Below are positions 18,566-29,142 of a stretch of 64,000 bases of DNA, piece by piece. Below the pieces are notes generated by a model. That model had not been told where the DNA came from. It was given only the letters and a program-made list of their open reading frames with translations, and did not search any database. How positions within the stretch are numbered: position 1 is the stretch's first letter; every line of letters starts with the position of its first letter. Position numbers and translations under genes: made by a program. This DNA comes from Sphingomonas sp. M1-B02 (GTDB lineage Bacteria; Pseudomonadota; Alphaproteobacteria; Sphingomonadales; Sphingomonadaceae), in contig NZ_CP110679.1 of NCBI RefSeq assembly GCF_026167525.1, positions 2,405,501 to 2,469,500 on the forward strand, written 5' to 3'.

Positions 18566-19342
18566 ATGGACGAGCGGGTGAAGATAGAGGTGGAAGGCGG
18601 GGTGGCCGACGTGCGGCTGGCGCGGCCGGACAAGCTCAATGCGCTGGATCCGGCGATGTTCGCCGCGATCATCGAGGCGATCGCGACGCTTGAGGCGACG
18701 GCCGGGCTGCGCGCGGTGGTGCTTTCGGGCGACGGGCGCGGCTTTTGCGCGGGGCTCGACATGGCGAGCATGGCCAGCGTCGGTGCAGGGGTGGACGTGG
18801 CGTCGCGGGCGCACGGCATCGCCAATGATTTCCAGCAGGTCGCCTGGGGCTGGCGGATGCTGAAGGTGCCGGTGATCGCCACGGTGCACGGGGTGGCGTT
18901 CGGTGGCGGACTGCAGATTGCCAGCGGGGCGGACGTGCGGATCGCGGCGCCAGGCACGCGGCTTTCGGTGATGGAGCTGAAATGGGGGATCGTGCCCGAC
19001 ATGGCCGGCTTTGCGCTGTGGCGGGGGACGGTGCGCGACGATGTGCTGCGCGAGCTGACCTACACCGCGCGCGAGTTCGACGCGGCGGAGGCAGTGGGGC
19101 TCGGCTTCGTCACGCGCATCGCCGAGGATCCGCGTGGCGAGGCGATGGCGCTGGCGCGGGCGATTGCGGGGCGCAACCCGGAGGCGGTTCGCGCGGCAAA
19201 GCGGCTCGCCAATCTGGAGGGCGAAGCCGAAGCGATCCTGATGGCCGAGAGCGCCGAGCAAGTGGCGCTGCTGCGCACGCCCAACCAGATCGAGGCGGTA
19301 ATGGCGAGCATGCATAAGCGCGCGCCGGTCTTTACCGACTGA
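18566..19342 (+). CDS. Crotonase/enoyl-CoA hydratase family protein
   Basis: A 258-residue crotonase-fold protein. The oxyanion-hole segment is present (GRGFCAGLDMASM and GVAFGGGLQIASGADV). Of the two catalytic glutamates of enoyl-CoA hydratase, the second region has Glu (VMELKWGIVPDM) but the first is Gln in GGGLQIA. This suggests an isomerase-like or other crotonase reaction rather than simple hydration. The ATG at 18566 follows GAGGAG. A thiolase gene follows on the same strand. Confidence 0.85.
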   Translation: MDERVKIEVEGGVADVRLARPDKLNALDPAMFAAIIEAIATLEATAGLRAVVLSGDGRGFCAGLDMASMASVGAGVDVASRAHGIANDFQQVAWGWRMLKVPVIATVHGVAFGGGLQIASGADVRIAAPGTRLSVMELKWGIVPDMAGFALWRGTVRDDVLRELTYTAREFDAAEAVGLGFVTRIAEDPRGEAMALARAIAGRNPEAVRAAKRLANLEGEAEAILMAESAEQVALLRTPNQIEAVMASMHKRAPVFTD

Positions 19343-19409
19343 ATCTTGCAATCGGAGGTAGCTGCTCTAGACCGAGCCCCATACCCGAAGCTCGAAAGGC
19401 TGCCCAAAG

Positions 19410-20603
19410 ATGCGCGAAGCCGCTATCGTTTCAACTGCCCGCACCGGGATCGGCAAGGCCAAGCGCGGCTATTTCAGCGACACTGAAGCACCGCTGCTCG
19501 CGGCGCATGTGATGAACGCCGCCGTGGCGCGCGCGGGGATCGATCCGGCGCGGATCGACGACGTCTTCTACGGCATGGGCAACCAGTGGGGGACGCAAGG
19601 CGGCAATATGGCGCGGCATGCGCTGTTCGCGGCGGGAATCCCGCACAGCGTCCCCGCCTTCAGCCTGGACCGGAAATGCGGATCGGGGCTGACGGCGATT
19701 GCCCTGGCCGCGCGGTCGATCATGACCGACGAAGTGGATGTGGCGCTGGCGGGAGGCATGGAATCGATCTCGCTGACGATGCAGAATGCGCCGCGCTATG
19801 TGAACCAATCGGTGATCGGGCCGGTGCCGACCGCTTATATGCCGATGATCGAGACCGCCGAAGTGGTGGCGGAACGCTATGGCATCAGCCGCGAGGCGCA
19901 GGACGCGTTCGCCGCGACGAGCCAGCAGCGCGCGGCGGCGGGGCTCGCGCGCGGCGCCTTCGACGCGGAGATTGCACCGATCACGGTGGAGAAGGCGTTG
20001 TTCGACAAGGCCGGCGCGCGGATCGGCAGCGAGACGGTGACGGTCACGCAGGATGAGGGGATCCGCCCGGGCACCAGCGTCGAAGGGCTCGCCGCGCTCA
20101 AGCCGGTGTGGAAGGACGGCGCATTCGTGCAGGAAGGCCGCAATGTCACCGCGGGCAATGCCAGCCAGCTTTCGGACGGTGCGGCGGCCCAGATATTGAT
20201 GGATCGCGCGACCGCCGAGGCGGAGGGGCTGCCGATCCTGGGAATCTATCGCGGTTTCCAGGTGGCGGGGTGCGAGCCCGACGAGATGGGGATCGGGCCG
20301 GTGTTCGCCATCCCCAAGCTGCTGCGCCGCGCGGGGCTCGAGGTCGGCGATATCGGGCTGTGGGAGATCAACGAGGCGTTCGCCAGCCAGTGCCTCTATT
20401 GCCGCGACAGGCTGGGGATCGATCCCGATCTGCTCAACGTCAATGGCGGGGCGATCGCGATCGGCCACCCCTTCGGGATGAGCGGGAGCAGGATGGCGGG
20501 ACATGCGCTGATCGAGGGACGGCGGCGCGGGGTGCGTTTCGTAGTGGTCTCGATGTGCACCGCGGGCGGCATGGGCGCGGCAGGGCTGTTCGAGCTGGTT
20601 TGA
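19410..20603 (+). CDS. Acetyl-CoA acyltransferase (thiolase)
   Basis: A 397-residue thiolase-family enzyme that cleaves 3-ketoacyl-CoA or condenses acyl-CoAs. The nucleophile Cys sits in [13 protein letters not shown] (about residue 90), the His in [14 protein letters not shown] and the second Cys in [20 protein letters not shown] is also typical. It lies 67 bases after the crotonase gene on the same strand; the two may act together in beta-oxidation. Exact chain-length specificity cannot be read. Confidence 0.92.
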   Translation: MREAAIVSTARTGIGKAKRGYFSDTEAPLLAAHVMNAAVARAGIDPARIDDVFYGMGNQWGTQGGNMARHALFAAGIPHSVPAFSLDRKCGSGLTAIALAARSIMTDEVDVALAGGMESISLTMQNAPRYVNQSVIGPVPTAYMPMIETAEVVAERYGISREAQDAFAATSQQRAAAGLARGAFDAEIAPITVEKALFDKAGARIGSETVTVTQDEGIRPGTSVEGLAALKPVWKDGAFVQEGRNVTAGNASQLSDGAAAQILMDRATAEAEGLPILGIYRGFQVAGCEPDEMGIGPVFAIPKLLRRAGLEVGDIGLWEINEAFASQCLYCRDRLGIDPDLLNVNGGAIAIGHPFGMSGSRMAGHALIEGRRRGVRFVVVSMCTAGGMGAAGLFELV

Positions 20604-20604
20604 T

Positions 20605-21141
20605 TCAGTCGGCGAGCATCGCCGCGAGCTTTTGGACCGTGTTCCAGTTCCGCGCGGTCGCGACCGCCGGCAATCTGGCTTTGGCCATCGCCTGGAGCAG
20701 CTTCGACTCGCGCATGCCCTGCTGGCTGCGGAAATCCATGTAAAGCTCGCGATCGATCGCATGGAGGCGCTCGGGGCCGGGGTGGAGGCTGGCGAGCCGT
20801 TCCAGCGCGTCCGGGGAAAAGGGATGGCGATGGAAGGTGACGAGGAAGTGGCTGGGATGATCGAGCGCCGCTTCGGGCCAGGGGTTGGCGGCGAGGACTG
20901 CCGCGAGCTCGGCGCGATCGCGTACCAGGACATCGGTCTTCAGGCCGTGTTGCTCCAGCGCAGTCTCCAGCATCGCCTCGATCTCGGGCGCGGGCCGGTC
21001 GCTGTCGAAGACGAGATTGCCCGAGGCGAGCAAGGTCTGGACGCGGGTGAAGCCGAGACCTTCGGCCAACCCCTTGAGCTCGGCCATGATCAGGCGGCGC
21101 CCGCCGAGATTGACCCCGCGGAGCAACGCCGCGCGCCTCAC
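20605..21141 (-). CDS. DUF1697 domain protein
   Basis: A 178-residue protein of the DUF1697 family, recognised from ALLRGVNLGGRRLIMAELKGLAEGLGFTRVQTLLASGNLVFDS at its N terminus and ATARNWNTVQKLAAML near the end. Function of the family is unknown. The start is a GTG at 21141 overlapping the gpsA stop (GTGA), so it is translationally coupled to gpsA. It converges with the thiolase gene, one base apart. Confidence 0.88.
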   Translation of the reverse strand: MRRAALLRGVNLGGRRLIMAELKGLAEGLGFTRVQTLLASGNLVFDSDRPAPEIEAMLETALEQHGLKTDVLVRDRAELAAVLAANPWPEAALDHPSHFLVTFHRHPFSPDALERLASLHPGPERLHAIDRELYMDFRSQQGMRESKLLQAMAKARLPAVATARNWNTVQKLAAMLAD

Positions 21142-22115
21142 CGCGCCTCTTCGCGCAACGGGCGGCTGAGCAGGGCTTCGATCACCGATGACACCGGCTT
21201 GCCCGCGAGCAAGGCGCACACGGCGTCGCAGACCGGCATCTCGATCCCGACATCGGCGGCGGCCTGCTGAAGGACGGGGGCGGTGAAGGCGCCTTCCGCG
21301 ACCGTCTTGCGATCGGCCATCAGCGCGGCGGCGCTTTTGCCCTGGCCGAGGCCGACGCCGAGCGAGAAGTTGCGCGAGGCGGTGGACGAGCAGGTCAGGA
21401 CCAGGTCGCCCAGCCCCGACAGGCCGGTGAGCGTCTCCGCCTGCGCGCCGCGGGCGAGGCCGAAGCGAGTCATTTCGGCAAAGCCGCGCGCGATCAATGC
21501 GGCGCGGGCATTCTGGCCGAGCCCGGCGCCCTCGACGACGCCGCAGGCGATGGCGAGGACATTCTTGACCGCGCCGCCAATCTCGGCGCCGACGACGTCG
21601 GCCGAGCCATAGGTGCGGAAGGCGGGGCCGGCGAGGCGTTCGGACAGGCGGGTGCGCAGATCTTCGTCGTCGCAGGCGAGGGTGACCGCGGTGGGCTGGC
21701 CGCGGGCGACTTCGTGCGCGAAAGTGGGGCCCGAGAGGACGGCGATCGGCGCGCTGGGCTGGGCCTGGTGCGCGACTTCGCCGACGAGCAATTTGCTGCC
21801 GGCCTCGATCCCCTTGGCGCACAGCACGAGCGGAGTGGCGCCGGGATCGAGGGCGGCCAGGACAGCGCGAACATGCTGGGCGGGAGCGACGACCAGCAGC
21901 GCATCGAGCCCGCTGAGGTCGGCGAGATCGCCGGTGGCGCGGATCGAGGGATCGAGCGAGATGCCGGCAAGGAACTGGCGGTTTTCGTGGGCGGCGTTGA
22001 TGCTCTCGACCACTTCGGGCTCGCGCGCCCACAGCGTGACGGGCTGGCCGCTGCGCGCCGCCACCTGCGCCAAGGCAGTACCCCAGGCGCCGCCGCCGAT
22101 CACGCCCAGCCTCAT
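21138..22115 (-). CDS. gpsA: NAD(P)-dependent glycerol-3-phosphate dehydrogenase
   Basis: A 325-residue enzyme that reduces dihydroxyacetone phosphate to sn-glycerol-3-phosphate for phospholipid synthesis. The Rossmann motif [16 protein letters not shown] is at the N terminus; ILCAKGIE-like ([11 protein letters not shown]), [15 protein letters not shown] and [17 protein letters not shown] follow. The start ATG overlaps the tsaD stop (ATGA), and its own stop overlaps the next start. The long upstream open frame is not part of it. Confidence 0.97.
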   Translation of the reverse strand: MRLGVIGGGAWGTALAQVAARSGQPVTLWAREPEVVESINAAHENRQFLAGISLDPSIRATGDLADLSGLDALLVVAPAQHVRAVLAALDPGATPLVLCAKGIEAGSKLLVGEVAHQAQPSAPIAVLSGPTFAHEVARGQPTAVTLACDDEDLRTRLSERLAGPAFRTYGSADVVGAEIGGAVKNVLAIACGVVEGAGLGQNARAALIARGFAEMTRFGLARGAQAETLTGLSGLGDLVLTCSSTASRNFSLGVGLGQGKSAAALMADRKTVAEGAFTAPVLQQAAADVGIEMPVCDAVCALLAGKPVSSVIEALLSRPLREEAR

Positions 22116-23137
22116 GCCTTCACTCCTGCGCCGCGCACCTTCTCCGCGCCCGGATCGAGCGGCCAGCGCGGGCGGGCCGGGAAATCGAGCGGATCGGTGA
22201 GCCCGAGCGCGAGCCGCTCGGCGCCGGCCCAGCCGATCATCGCTGCATTGTCGGTGCACAGCCAGAGCGGCGGGGCGACGAAGCGCAGGCCAAACTCGGC
22301 GGCGAGCGATTCGAGCGCCGCGCGGACGCTCTGGTTCGCGGCGACGCCGCCCGCGACGACCAGAGCGGTCGGCTGGACCGACTGGAGCGCGCGGCGGGTG
22401 CGATCGATCAGGCAATCGATCACCGCCTGCTGGAAGGAGGCGGCGAGATCGGACGCGCTATGGTCGCCGACTGCGCGAGCGACCGCGCTCTTGAGCCCGG
22501 CGAAAGAGAAATGCGGTTCGGCCGAGCCGACCAACGGGCGGGGAAGCGGGACGGCCCTGGGATTGCCCAATGCCGCCGCCGCCTCGACCGCGGGGCCGCC
22601 GGGGAAGCCCAGGCCGAGCAGCTTGGCAGTCTTGTCGAACGCCTCGCCCGCGGCATCGTCGATCGTGGTGGCGAGACGGCGATAGCGCCCGGCGCCCTCG
22701 ACCAGCAGCAGCTGGCAATGGCCGCCCGAGACGAGCAGCAGCAGATAGGGGAAGGCCAGATCGGGATCGATGAGGCGCGGCGAGAGCGCATGGCCCTCGA
22801 GATGGTTGACCGCGACCAGCGGCTTGCCCGCGGCGAGCGCCAGCGCCTTGCCGGTGACGAGCCCGACCATCACCCCGCCGATCAAGCCGGGGCCGGCGGT
22901 GGCGGCGATGGCGTCGACTTCGGAGAGGGTGACCCCGGCTTCATCGAGCGCGGCTTCGATCAATGGCGCCAATATTTCGACATGCGCGCGCGCCGCGATT
23001 TCGGGGACGACGCCGCCGAACGGGCGGTGCGCGGCTTCCTGTCCGGCAAGTTTATGGGCCAAAATGACGCGATCGCTGGTGACAAGCGCCGCCGCGGTCT
23101 CGTCGCAGCTTGATTCGATGCCTAGGATCAGCGCCAT
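22112..23137 (-). CDS. tsaD: tRNA N6-adenosine threonylcarbamoyltransferase
   Basis: A 341-residue ASKHA-fold enzyme that, with TsaB and TsaE, attaches threonylcarbamoyl to A37 of ANN-decoding tRNAs. [16 protein letters not shown] is the conserved start; metal-ligand histidines sit in the [10 protein letters not shown] and [10 protein letters not shown] regions, and the [12 protein letters not shown] motif is clear. ATG 23137 is preferred to an upstream TTG. Divergent from hemC with 37 bases between, the common alphaproteobacterial tsaD/hemC arrangement. Confidence 0.97.
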   Translation of the reverse strand: MALILGIESSCDETAAALVTSDRVILAHKLAGQEAAHRPFGGVVPEIAARAHVEILAPLIEAALDEAGVTLSEVDAIAATAGPGLIGGVMVGLVTGKALALAAGKPLVAVNHLEGHALSPRLIDPDLAFPYLLLLVSGGHCQLLLVEGAGRYRRLATTIDDAAGEAFDKTAKLLGLGFPGGPAVEAAAALGNPRAVPLPRPLVGSAEPHFSFAGLKSAVARAVGDHSASDLAASFQQAVIDCLIDRTRRALQSVQPTALVVAGGVAANQSVRAALESLAAEFGLRFVAPPLWLCTDNAAMIGWAGAERLALGLTDPLDFPARPRWPLDPGAEKVRGAGVKA

Positions 23138-23174
23138 TGCGTTCAATTAGTCGCACGGGGCATTAGCACAAGTC

Positions 23175-24089
23175 ATGGCTCGCTTTCGCATCGGATCCCG
23201 CGGTTCGCCGCTCGCTCTCACCCAGGCAGCAATGGTGCGCGACGCGCTGGCCGCCGCGCATGAAGTTGCGCCAGACGACTATGAGATCGTCACGATCCGC
23301 ACCACCGGCGACAAGGTGCAGGATCGCCCGCTTGCCGAGATCGGCGGCAAGGCCTTGTGGACCAAGGAACTGGACCGGGCGCTGCTGGCCGGCGAGATCG
23401 ACTGCGCGGTGCATTCGATGAAGGATGTCGAGACCGAGCGCCCCGAGGCGATCCGGATCGCGGCGATGCTGCCGCGCGCCGACGTGCGCGATCGGCTGGT
23501 CGGCGCCGATTCGATCGAATCGCTGCGGCAGGGTGCGCTGGTGGGAACGAGCTCGCCGCGGCGGGCGGCGCAGGTGCGGAAGATCCGTCCCGATCTGGAA
23601 GTCATCTTCTTTCGCGGCAATGTCGACACCCGGCTGACCAAGCTGGCGGCGGGCGAAGTCGATGCGACCTTGCTGGCGGCGGCGGGGCTCGAGCGGCTCG
23701 GGCGGCATGACGTCGGCACCCCCATCGGCATCAATGTGATGCTGCCGGCGCCGGCGCAGGGCGCGGTGGGGATCGAGTGCCGGGCGAGCGATTCGCATGC
23801 GCTGGCGCTGCTGGAGGCGATCGACGATCCGCAGACGCATGCCTGCGTGCGGGCGGAGCGCGGCGTACTGGCGGCGATCGGGGCGGATTGCCATTCGCCG
23901 GTGGCGGCGCTGGCGACGATCGAGGGCGCGATCATGACGCTGCGGGCCGAATTGCTGTCCGAGGATGGCGCTTCGCACGTTTATGCGCAGGAAGCGGGGG
24001 CGCCGACCGATCCCGTGCTGTCGATCGCGGTGGCGCGCGATCTGCTGCTGCGCGCGCCGCCCGAGATACGGCGGCTGTTCGGCGGGTGA
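23175..24089 (+). CDS. hemC: Porphobilinogen deaminase (hydroxymethylbilane synthase)
   Basis: A 304-residue haem-pathway enzyme that polymerises four porphobilinogens. FRIGSRGSPLAL at the start, ALWTKELDRALLAGEIDCAVHSMKD, and GTSSPRRAAQ are diagnostic. The dipyrromethane cofactor Cys is in IGADCHSPVAALA near residue 239. The stop overlaps the hemD start (GTGA). Confidence 0.98.
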   Translation: MARFRIGSRGSPLALTQAAMVRDALAAAHEVAPDDYEIVTIRTTGDKVQDRPLAEIGGKALWTKELDRALLAGEIDCAVHSMKDVETERPEAIRIAAMLPRADVRDRLVGADSIESLRQGALVGTSSPRRAAQVRKIRPDLEVIFFRGNVDTRLTKLAAGEVDATLLAAAGLERLGRHDVGTPIGINVMLPAPAQGAVGIECRASDSHALALLEAIDDPQTHACVRAERGVLAAIGADCHSPVAALATIEGAIMTLRAELLSEDGASHVYAQEAGAPTDPVLSIAVARDLLLRAPPEIRRLFGG

Positions 24090-24760
24090 CACGTGCGATT
24101 GCCGTGCTCCGCCCCGAGCCGGGCAACCGCGTGACCGCAGCAGCGATCGAGGCGCGGGGGCGAACCGCGATCCGATTGCCCTTGTTCGAGGCCAGACCGG
24201 TGGCGTGGGAGAGTCCCGATCCGGCGCGATTCGATGCGCTGCTGCTGACCAGCGCCAATGCGCTGCGCCACGGCGGGGCGGGGCTCGCGTCGCTTCGCGA
24301 ACTCCCGGTCTTTGCGGTTGGCGCAGTGACTGCGGAGGCGGCGCGAAGGGCCGGGTTCGAGATGGCCGAGATCGGGGACGACGGGGCGACGGGGCTGGTT
24401 GCGCGCGCGGAGGCAGCGGGCCTGCGACGGGCGCTGCACCTGGCGGGGCGCGAACGCACGCTGGAGGCGGGCGGGATCGTGGCCGAAGTCATCACCGTCT
24501 ATGCCAGCGAGGCGCTGGCGGTGACGCACGAGGCGGTGCGACGACTCGCGGGATCGGTGGTGCTGGTACAGTCGGCGCGGGCCGGGGCGCGGCTGGCCGA
24601 GCTGGTCGATGCGGCGGGCCTCGATCGCGGCGGGATCGCATTGGTTGCGATCAGCGCCGCCGCCGCCGCTACGGCAGGGCCCGGCTGGGCGCAGATCCAC
24701 GCCCCCGCCGACATGCGCGGCGAGGCGTTGATCGACGCCGCAATCGCGCTCGCCGATTGA
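24086..24760 (+). CDS. hemD: Uroporphyrinogen-III synthase
   Basis: A 224-residue protein from the GTG at 24086. HemD sequences are weakly conserved, but the bilobal pattern is present: AVLRPEPGNRVTAAAIEARG at the N terminus, LLLTSANALRHGG, VGAVTAEAARRAGFE and LVQSARAGARLAEL. It closes hydroxymethylbilane to uroporphyrinogen III. Position directly after hemC with overlapping codons supports the call. Confidence 0.92.
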   Translation: MTRAIAVLRPEPGNRVTAAAIEARGRTAIRLPLFEARPVAWESPDPARFDALLLTSANALRHGGAGLASLRELPVFAVGAVTAEAARRAGFEMAEIGDDGATGLVARAEAAGLRRALHLAGRERTLEAGGIVAEVITVYASEALAVTHEAVRRLAGSVVLVQSARAGARLAELVDAAGLDRGGIALVAISAAAAATAGPGWAQIHAPADMRGEALIDAAIALAD

Positions 24761-24791
24761 CCCCGCGGGCGGGGCGGCGAATAAGGGGCGG

Positions 24792-25658
24792 ATGAGCGAC
24801 GAGACCCTCGCGCCCGAGCCGGCTGGTCCTGGTTTCCGGACGAACTATCTGATCGGCGGATTGGCCTTTCTGGGCGGCATTGCCGTGGCCGCAGGCGCAT
24901 TCCAGCTGGTGGGCGATCAGCCTCCCGCGGCAGTGCCAGCACCCGCGCCGAGCGTGTCTGCACCGCAGGCGCCGCCGACCGTCGCCCCTGCGCTACCCGC
25001 AAGCACGGACATCGCCACGCTAAGCGCGCGCGAGCAGGAACTGGCGGCGCGGCTCGACGCACTGCAGTTGCGGTTGCGCGAGGTCGATCGGAGCGCGCGC
25101 GCGGCCTCCACCTATGCGACCCGCGCCGAGAAGATGATGATCGCGGTCGCGGTGCGCCGCTCGATCGAGCGCGGACTGCCCTTGGGCCCGCTCGAGCCGC
25201 AACTGCGCCAGGCATTCGGCGAGGGCCATGGCGACGCGGTCGCCGCAGTTCTACGCGGCGCGGCCGAGCCGGTGACGATCGAGGATCTGCGGCTGGCGCT
25301 CGACACGATCGCGCCGCGACTGGTGAGCGATCCCAATGACAGCCTGTGGGGAAGCGTGCGGCGGCAGCTGGGCGACCTGATCGTGCTGCGCCAGGCCGAT
25401 TCGCCGAGCCCGCGCGCCGCCGATCGCCTGCGCCGCGCGCGCCGCACGCTCGACGAGGGCCAGGTCGAAGCCGCGCTGGCCGAAGTCGCGCACTTGCCCG
25501 GCGCGGCGAGTGCCGAAAGCTGGGTTGCCGCCGCGCGGCGCTATATCAGCGCGCGCGACGGGCTGATCGAGATCGAGCGCGCTGCGATCGAAGCCGTGCC
25601 GGCAACCCCGCCGCCGGCGGCACCCCCCATAGTCGAGCCGGCACCGGCCGGCACCTGA
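24792..25658 (+). CDS. Mitofilin/Mic60-like membrane protein
   Basis: A 288-residue protein of the alphaproteobacterial mitofilin-like type (COG4223). One N-terminal membrane helix (about 20-42, [21 protein letters not shown]), a Pro/Ala linker (45-75), a predicted coiled coil (about 75-115), and a C-terminal mitofilin-like helical signature ([34 protein letters not shown]). Alphaproteobacterial Mic60 genes are known to lie beside hemC-hemD, as here. In the family Mic60 shapes inner membranes and contacts the outer membrane; for this short member that role is inferred. Confidence 0.72.
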   Translation: MSDETLAPEPAGPGFRTNYLIGGLAFLGGIAVAAGAFQLVGDQPPAAVPAPAPSVSAPQAPPTVAPALPASTDIATLSAREQELAARLDALQLRLREVDRSARAASTYATRAEKMMIAVAVRRSIERGLPLGPLEPQLRQAFGEGHGDAVAAVLRGAAEPVTIEDLRLALDTIAPRLVSDPNDSLWGSVRRQLGDLIVLRQADSPSPRAADRLRRARRTLDEGQVEAALAEVAHLPGAASAESWVAAARRYISARDGLIEIERAAIEAVPATPPPAAPPIVEPAPAGT

Positions 25659-25669
25659 AGGACGGAAAA

Positions 25670-26854
25670 ATGGCAGAGATGGGCCGGTTCGACTGGCAGG
25701 ATCCGTTCGCGCTCGACGCGCAACTGACCGACGAGGAGCGGATGGTGCAGGGCGCCGCGCGCGATTATGCGCAGGGCGAATTGCTGCCGCGCGTCACCCG
25801 CGCCTTCCTCGACGAGGATTTCGACCGCGCGATCATGCGCGAGATGGGCGCGCTGGGGCTGCTCGGCGCGACGATTCCCGAGGAATATGGCGGCGCCGGG
25901 CTCGGCTATGTCGCCTACGGGCTGGTCGCGCGCGAAGTGGAGCGGGTCGATTCGGGCTATCGCTCGGCGATGAGCGTGCAGAGCTCGCTCGTCATGTATC
26001 CGATCCACGCATACGGCACCGAGGAACAGCGGCGGAAATATCTGCCCGGGCTGGCATCGGGCGAGCTGGTCGGCTGCTTCGGGTTGACCGAGCCCGATGC
26101 GGGGTCCGATCCTGGCGGCATGCGCACCCGCGCCGAGAAGACCGCGGACGGCTATCGGCTGACCGGCGCGAAGATGTGGATCACCAATTCGCCGATCGCC
26201 GACGTCTTCGTCGTCTGGGCGAAGTCCGATCATCATGGCGGCGCGATCAAGGGATTCGTGCTGGAGAGGGGCATGGCCGGACTTTCGGCGCCCAAGATCG
26301 AAGGCAAATTGAGCCTGCGCGCGTCGGTGACCGGCGAGATCGTGATGGAAGGCGTCGAAGTCGGCGAGGAGGCGCTGCTGCCCGAGGTACAGGGATTGAA
26401 GGGGCCGTTCGGCTGCCTCAACCGCGCGCGTTACGGCATCGCCTGGGGCACGATGGGCGCGGCGGAGGCCTGCATGCACGCGGCACGGCAATATACGCTC
26501 GATCGTGCGCAGTTCGGCCGGCCGCTGGCCGCGACCCAGCTGGTCCAGATGAAGCTTGCCAATATGGAGACGGAGATCGCGCTCGGCCTGCAGGCGGCGT
26601 TGCGTTGCGGGCGGATGTTCGACGAGGGCACGCTCGCGCCGGAAGCGATCAGCATCATCAAGCGCAACAATTGCGGCAAGGCGCTCGATATCGCCCGGAT
26701 CGCGCGCGACATGCATGGCGGCAACGGCATTTCGGCCGAATTCCATGTGCTGCGCCATGCGATCAACTTGGAGACGGTCAACACCTATGAGGGCACGCAC
26801 GACGTGCATGGGCTGATCCTGGGGCGGGCGATCACCGGGATCGCCGCATTCTGA
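25670..26854 (+). CDS. gcdH: Glutaryl-CoA dehydrogenase
   Basis: A 394-residue acyl-CoA dehydrogenase that oxidatively decarboxylates glutaryl-CoA to crotonyl-CoA. Acyl-CoA dehydrogenase motifs are present ([34 protein letters not shown]) and the catalytic Glu is in [35 protein letters not shown] at the N terminus is typical of GcdH. ATG 25670 follows GAAGGACGG. The neighbouring CoA-transferase fits a glutarate (lysine/tryptophan) catabolic operon. Confidence 0.92.
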   Translation: MAEMGRFDWQDPFALDAQLTDEERMVQGAARDYAQGELLPRVTRAFLDEDFDRAIMREMGALGLLGATIPEEYGGAGLGYVAYGLVAREVERVDSGYRSAMSVQSSLVMYPIHAYGTEEQRRKYLPGLASGELVGCFGLTEPDAGSDPGGMRTRAEKTADGYRLTGAKMWITNSPIADVFVVWAKSDHHGGAIKGFVLERGMAGLSAPKIEGKLSLRASVTGEIVMEGVEVGEEALLPEVQGLKGPFGCLNRARYGIAWGTMGAAEACMHAARQYTLDRAQFGRPLAATQLVQMKLANMETEIALGLQAALRCGRMFDEGTLAPEAISIIKRNNCGKALDIARIARDMHGGNGISAEFHVLRHAINLETVNTYEGTHDVHGLILGRAITGIAAF

Positions 26855-27366
26855 TGGAGCTGCAGCCGACCCTCGAAGGCGAACTGGTCAGGATCCGGCC
26901 GACGGTGCCCGAGGATTGGGACGCCTTATTCGCGGTCGCCGCCGATCCGCTGATCTGGGAAGTGCATCCGGCGAACGACCGCTGGCAGGAGCCGGTGTTT
27001 CGCCGCTATTTCGAGGATGCGCTGGCGAGCGGCGGCGGCGTGACGATCGTCGACAAGGCCAGCGACGCGGTGATCGGCGCGAGCCGCTATGCCTTTCCGG
27101 ACGCCGCGCGCGACGAAGTCGAGATCGGCTGGACCTTCATCGCCCGGGCCTATTGGGGCGGCAGCTATAATCGCGAGATCAAGCGGCTGATGCTCGATCA
27201 TATCCACCGCTTCGTCGGCGGCGCGATCTTCGTGGTGGGCAAGGACAATATCCGTTCGCGGCGGGCGATGGAGAAGATCGGCGGGGTGCTGCAGAAAGGC
27301 CGCACCGAGCGCGGCGACGGCAGCACCCCGCCGGACCATGTCTATTATCTGATCCGCAGGCCATGA
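26854..27366 (+). CDS. GNAT family N-acetyltransferase
   Basis: A 170-residue GNAT protein of the RimJ/RimL-like branch (LQPTLEGELVRIRPTVPEDWDALFAVA start; EIGWTFIARAYWGGSYNREIKRLMLDHI and NIRSRRAMEKIGGVL are acetyl-CoA-site features). It overlaps gcdH by one base and the CoA-transferase by four, so it is co-translated with them. Substrate unknown; its conserved place between gcdH and the transferase might be chance. Confidence 0.85.
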   Translation: MELQPTLEGELVRIRPTVPEDWDALFAVAADPLIWEVHPANDRWQEPVFRRYFEDALASGGGVTIVDKASDAVIGASRYAFPDAARDEVEIGWTFIARAYWGGSYNREIKRLMLDHIHRFVGGAIFVVGKDNIRSRRAMEKIGGVLQKGRTERGDGSTPPDHVYYLIRRP

Positions 27367-28469
27367 AGCCGCTTGCCGGGATCAAGGTCGTCGAGCTGGC
27401 GCGGATCCTGGCGGGGCCCTGGTGCGGGCAGTTGTTGGCCGATCTGGGCGCGGAGGTGATCAAGGTCGAGCGGCCCGGTGCGGGCGACGACACCCGCCAT
27501 TGGGGCCCGCCCTTCCTGCACGATGCCGAGGGGACGAACCGCGACGCCGCTTATTTCCACGCCTGCAACCGCGGCAAATCGGGCCGCGCGATCGACATCG
27601 CCACTGGCGAGGGGCAGGCCGAAGTGCGCGCGCTGATCGCGGATGCCGATGTCGTGATCGAGAATTACAAAGTGGGCGGGCTGGTCAAATATGGCCTCGA
27701 TCCGGCCAGCCTGCGCGCGGCCTTTCCGCGGCTGATCCTCTGCTCGATCACCGGCTTCGGTCAGACCGGACCCTATGCCGGCCGTGCGGGCTATGATTTC
27801 ATCATCCAGGGAATGGGCGGGGCGATGTCGCTGACCGGCGAGCCCGATGGCGCGCCGCAGAAATCGGGCGTCGCCTATGCCGATATCTTCACCGGCGTCT
27901 ATTCGGCGGTGGCGATCCTCGCGGCGCTGCGACGCCGTGACGTCAGCGGCGAGGGCGCACATATCGACATGGCGCTGCTCGACACGCAGGTGGGGGTGCT
28001 CGCCAACCAGGCGCTCAACTGGATGGCCTCGGGCATCGTGCCGCACCGGATGGGCAACGGCCACGCCAATCTCGTCCCCTACCAGGCCTTTGCGACCTGC
28101 GACGGCGAGTTGATCGTCGCGGTGGGCAACGATTCGCAGTTCCGCAAGCTTTGCGCGGTGCTCGGCCTCGATCTGGCGGAGGATACACGCTTCGCGACCA
28201 ATCCGGCGCGGGTGGGCAATCGCAGGGCGCTGATCCCGATGCTCGCCGAGGTGATCGGGGCCTGGGCGAAGGCCGACCTGTACGAGGCGCTGGAGGCGGT
28301 GGGGGTGCCAGCGGGGCCGATAAACGCAGTCGACGACGTATTCGCCGACCCGCAGGTAATCGCGCGCGGAATGCGGATCGAGCGCGAGGGGCTTCCGGGG
28401 CTTGCCAGCCCGATCGTGATCGACGGCGAGCGCATGGTGTCAAACCGCGCCAGTCCGCGGCGGACTTAG
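27363..28469 (+). CDS. CaiB/BaiF-type CoA-transferase, probably GcdG-like
   Basis: A 368-residue family III CoA-transferase. [40 protein letters not shown] is the family N terminus and the catalytic Asp is in [13 protein letters not shown]. Next to gcdH it is best read as a succinyl-CoA:glutarate CoA-transferase (GcdG/SUGCT-like) that makes glutaryl-CoA; that is context-based. It ends overlapping the convergent PAS-MCP gene by four bases. Confidence 0.85.
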   Translation: MKPLAGIKVVELARILAGPWCGQLLADLGAEVIKVERPGAGDDTRHWGPPFLHDAEGTNRDAAYFHACNRGKSGRAIDIATGEGQAEVRALIADADVVIENYKVGGLVKYGLDPASLRAAFPRLILCSITGFGQTGPYAGRAGYDFIIQGMGGAMSLTGEPDGAPQKSGVAYADIFTGVYSAVAILAALRRRDVSGEGAHIDMALLDTQVGVLANQALNWMASGIVPHRMGNGHANLVPYQAFATCDGELIVAVGNDSQFRKLCAVLGLDLAEDTRFATNPARVGNRRALIPMLAEVIGAWAKADLYEALEAVGVPAGPINAVDDVFADPQVIARGMRIEREGLPGLASPIVIDGERMVSNRASPRRT

Positions 28470-29074
28470 CTCGCGTTCACGAGTTGCGCGGCGCGCTCGG
28501 TCGCGGCCTTGGTGTCTCTGGCGAGCTTCTTCACTTCGCCCGCCACAACCGCGAAACGGCGTCCGGCCTCGCCGGCCCGCGCCGCCTCGATCTCGGCATT
28601 GAGCGCGAGCAGGTTGATGCGGCTGGCGATCGACTGGATAGAGGCGACGATCGTGCCGAGCTGCTGCATCGCCTCCGCCTCGCGGTTGCGGGGCGCGGTG
28701 ATATCGGTGGCGATCTTGATGATCTTGACCACCGCATCGCCGCCCAGCACCGGCGCATAGGTCGCCTGCATCCAGATCAGCCCGCCGTCGCGGCGGACCC
28801 GGCGGCATTCGCTCGATTGATAAATGCGCTGGCCGAGATCATGCCAGAAAGCGCGATAGGCAGGGCTGGCGGCATATTCGGCCTCGCACAGCATGCGATG
28901 CGGGTGGCCGATCAGCTCTTGCTCGGTGTAGCCCGTCGCATCCTGGAAATTCTGGTTGGCGCGCAGGAAGGTGCCGCTCGCATCGAACTCGGCGACCAGC
29001 AGCGACTGCTCGATCGCATCCAGCTTGCATCGCTGCTCGGCTGCGAATGCAGCTTGTTGGCTAAGGGATGACAC
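28466..29074 (-). CDS. Soluble PAS domain protein with minimal chemoreceptor signalling tip
   Basis: A 202-residue protein with no membrane segment or signal peptide. Residues 15-130 form a PAS domain ([44 protein letters not shown]). Residues 140-195 match only the tip of a methyl-accepting chemotaxis signalling domain ([37 protein letters not shown]). There is no HAMP domain and no room for methylation helices. It may be a cytosolic redox or ligand sensor that docks on a CheA/CheW array. No chemotaxis genes are nearby. Confidence 0.85.
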   Translation of the reverse strand: MSSLSQQAAFAAEQRCKLDAIEQSLLVAEFDASGTFLRANQNFQDATGYTEQELIGHPHRMLCEAEYAASPAYRAFWHDLGQRIYQSSECRRVRRDGGLIWMQATYAPVLGGDAVVKIIKIATDITAPRNREAEAMQQLGTIVASIQSIASRINLLALNAEIEAARAGEAGRRFAVVAGEVKKLARDTKAATERAAQLVNAS

Positions 29075-29142
29075 GAGTGTGTAACGCGCCGTTCACCCAA
29101 ATCGTTTCGCTCGCATTTCGATCTATTTGTGTAACATCTGTT

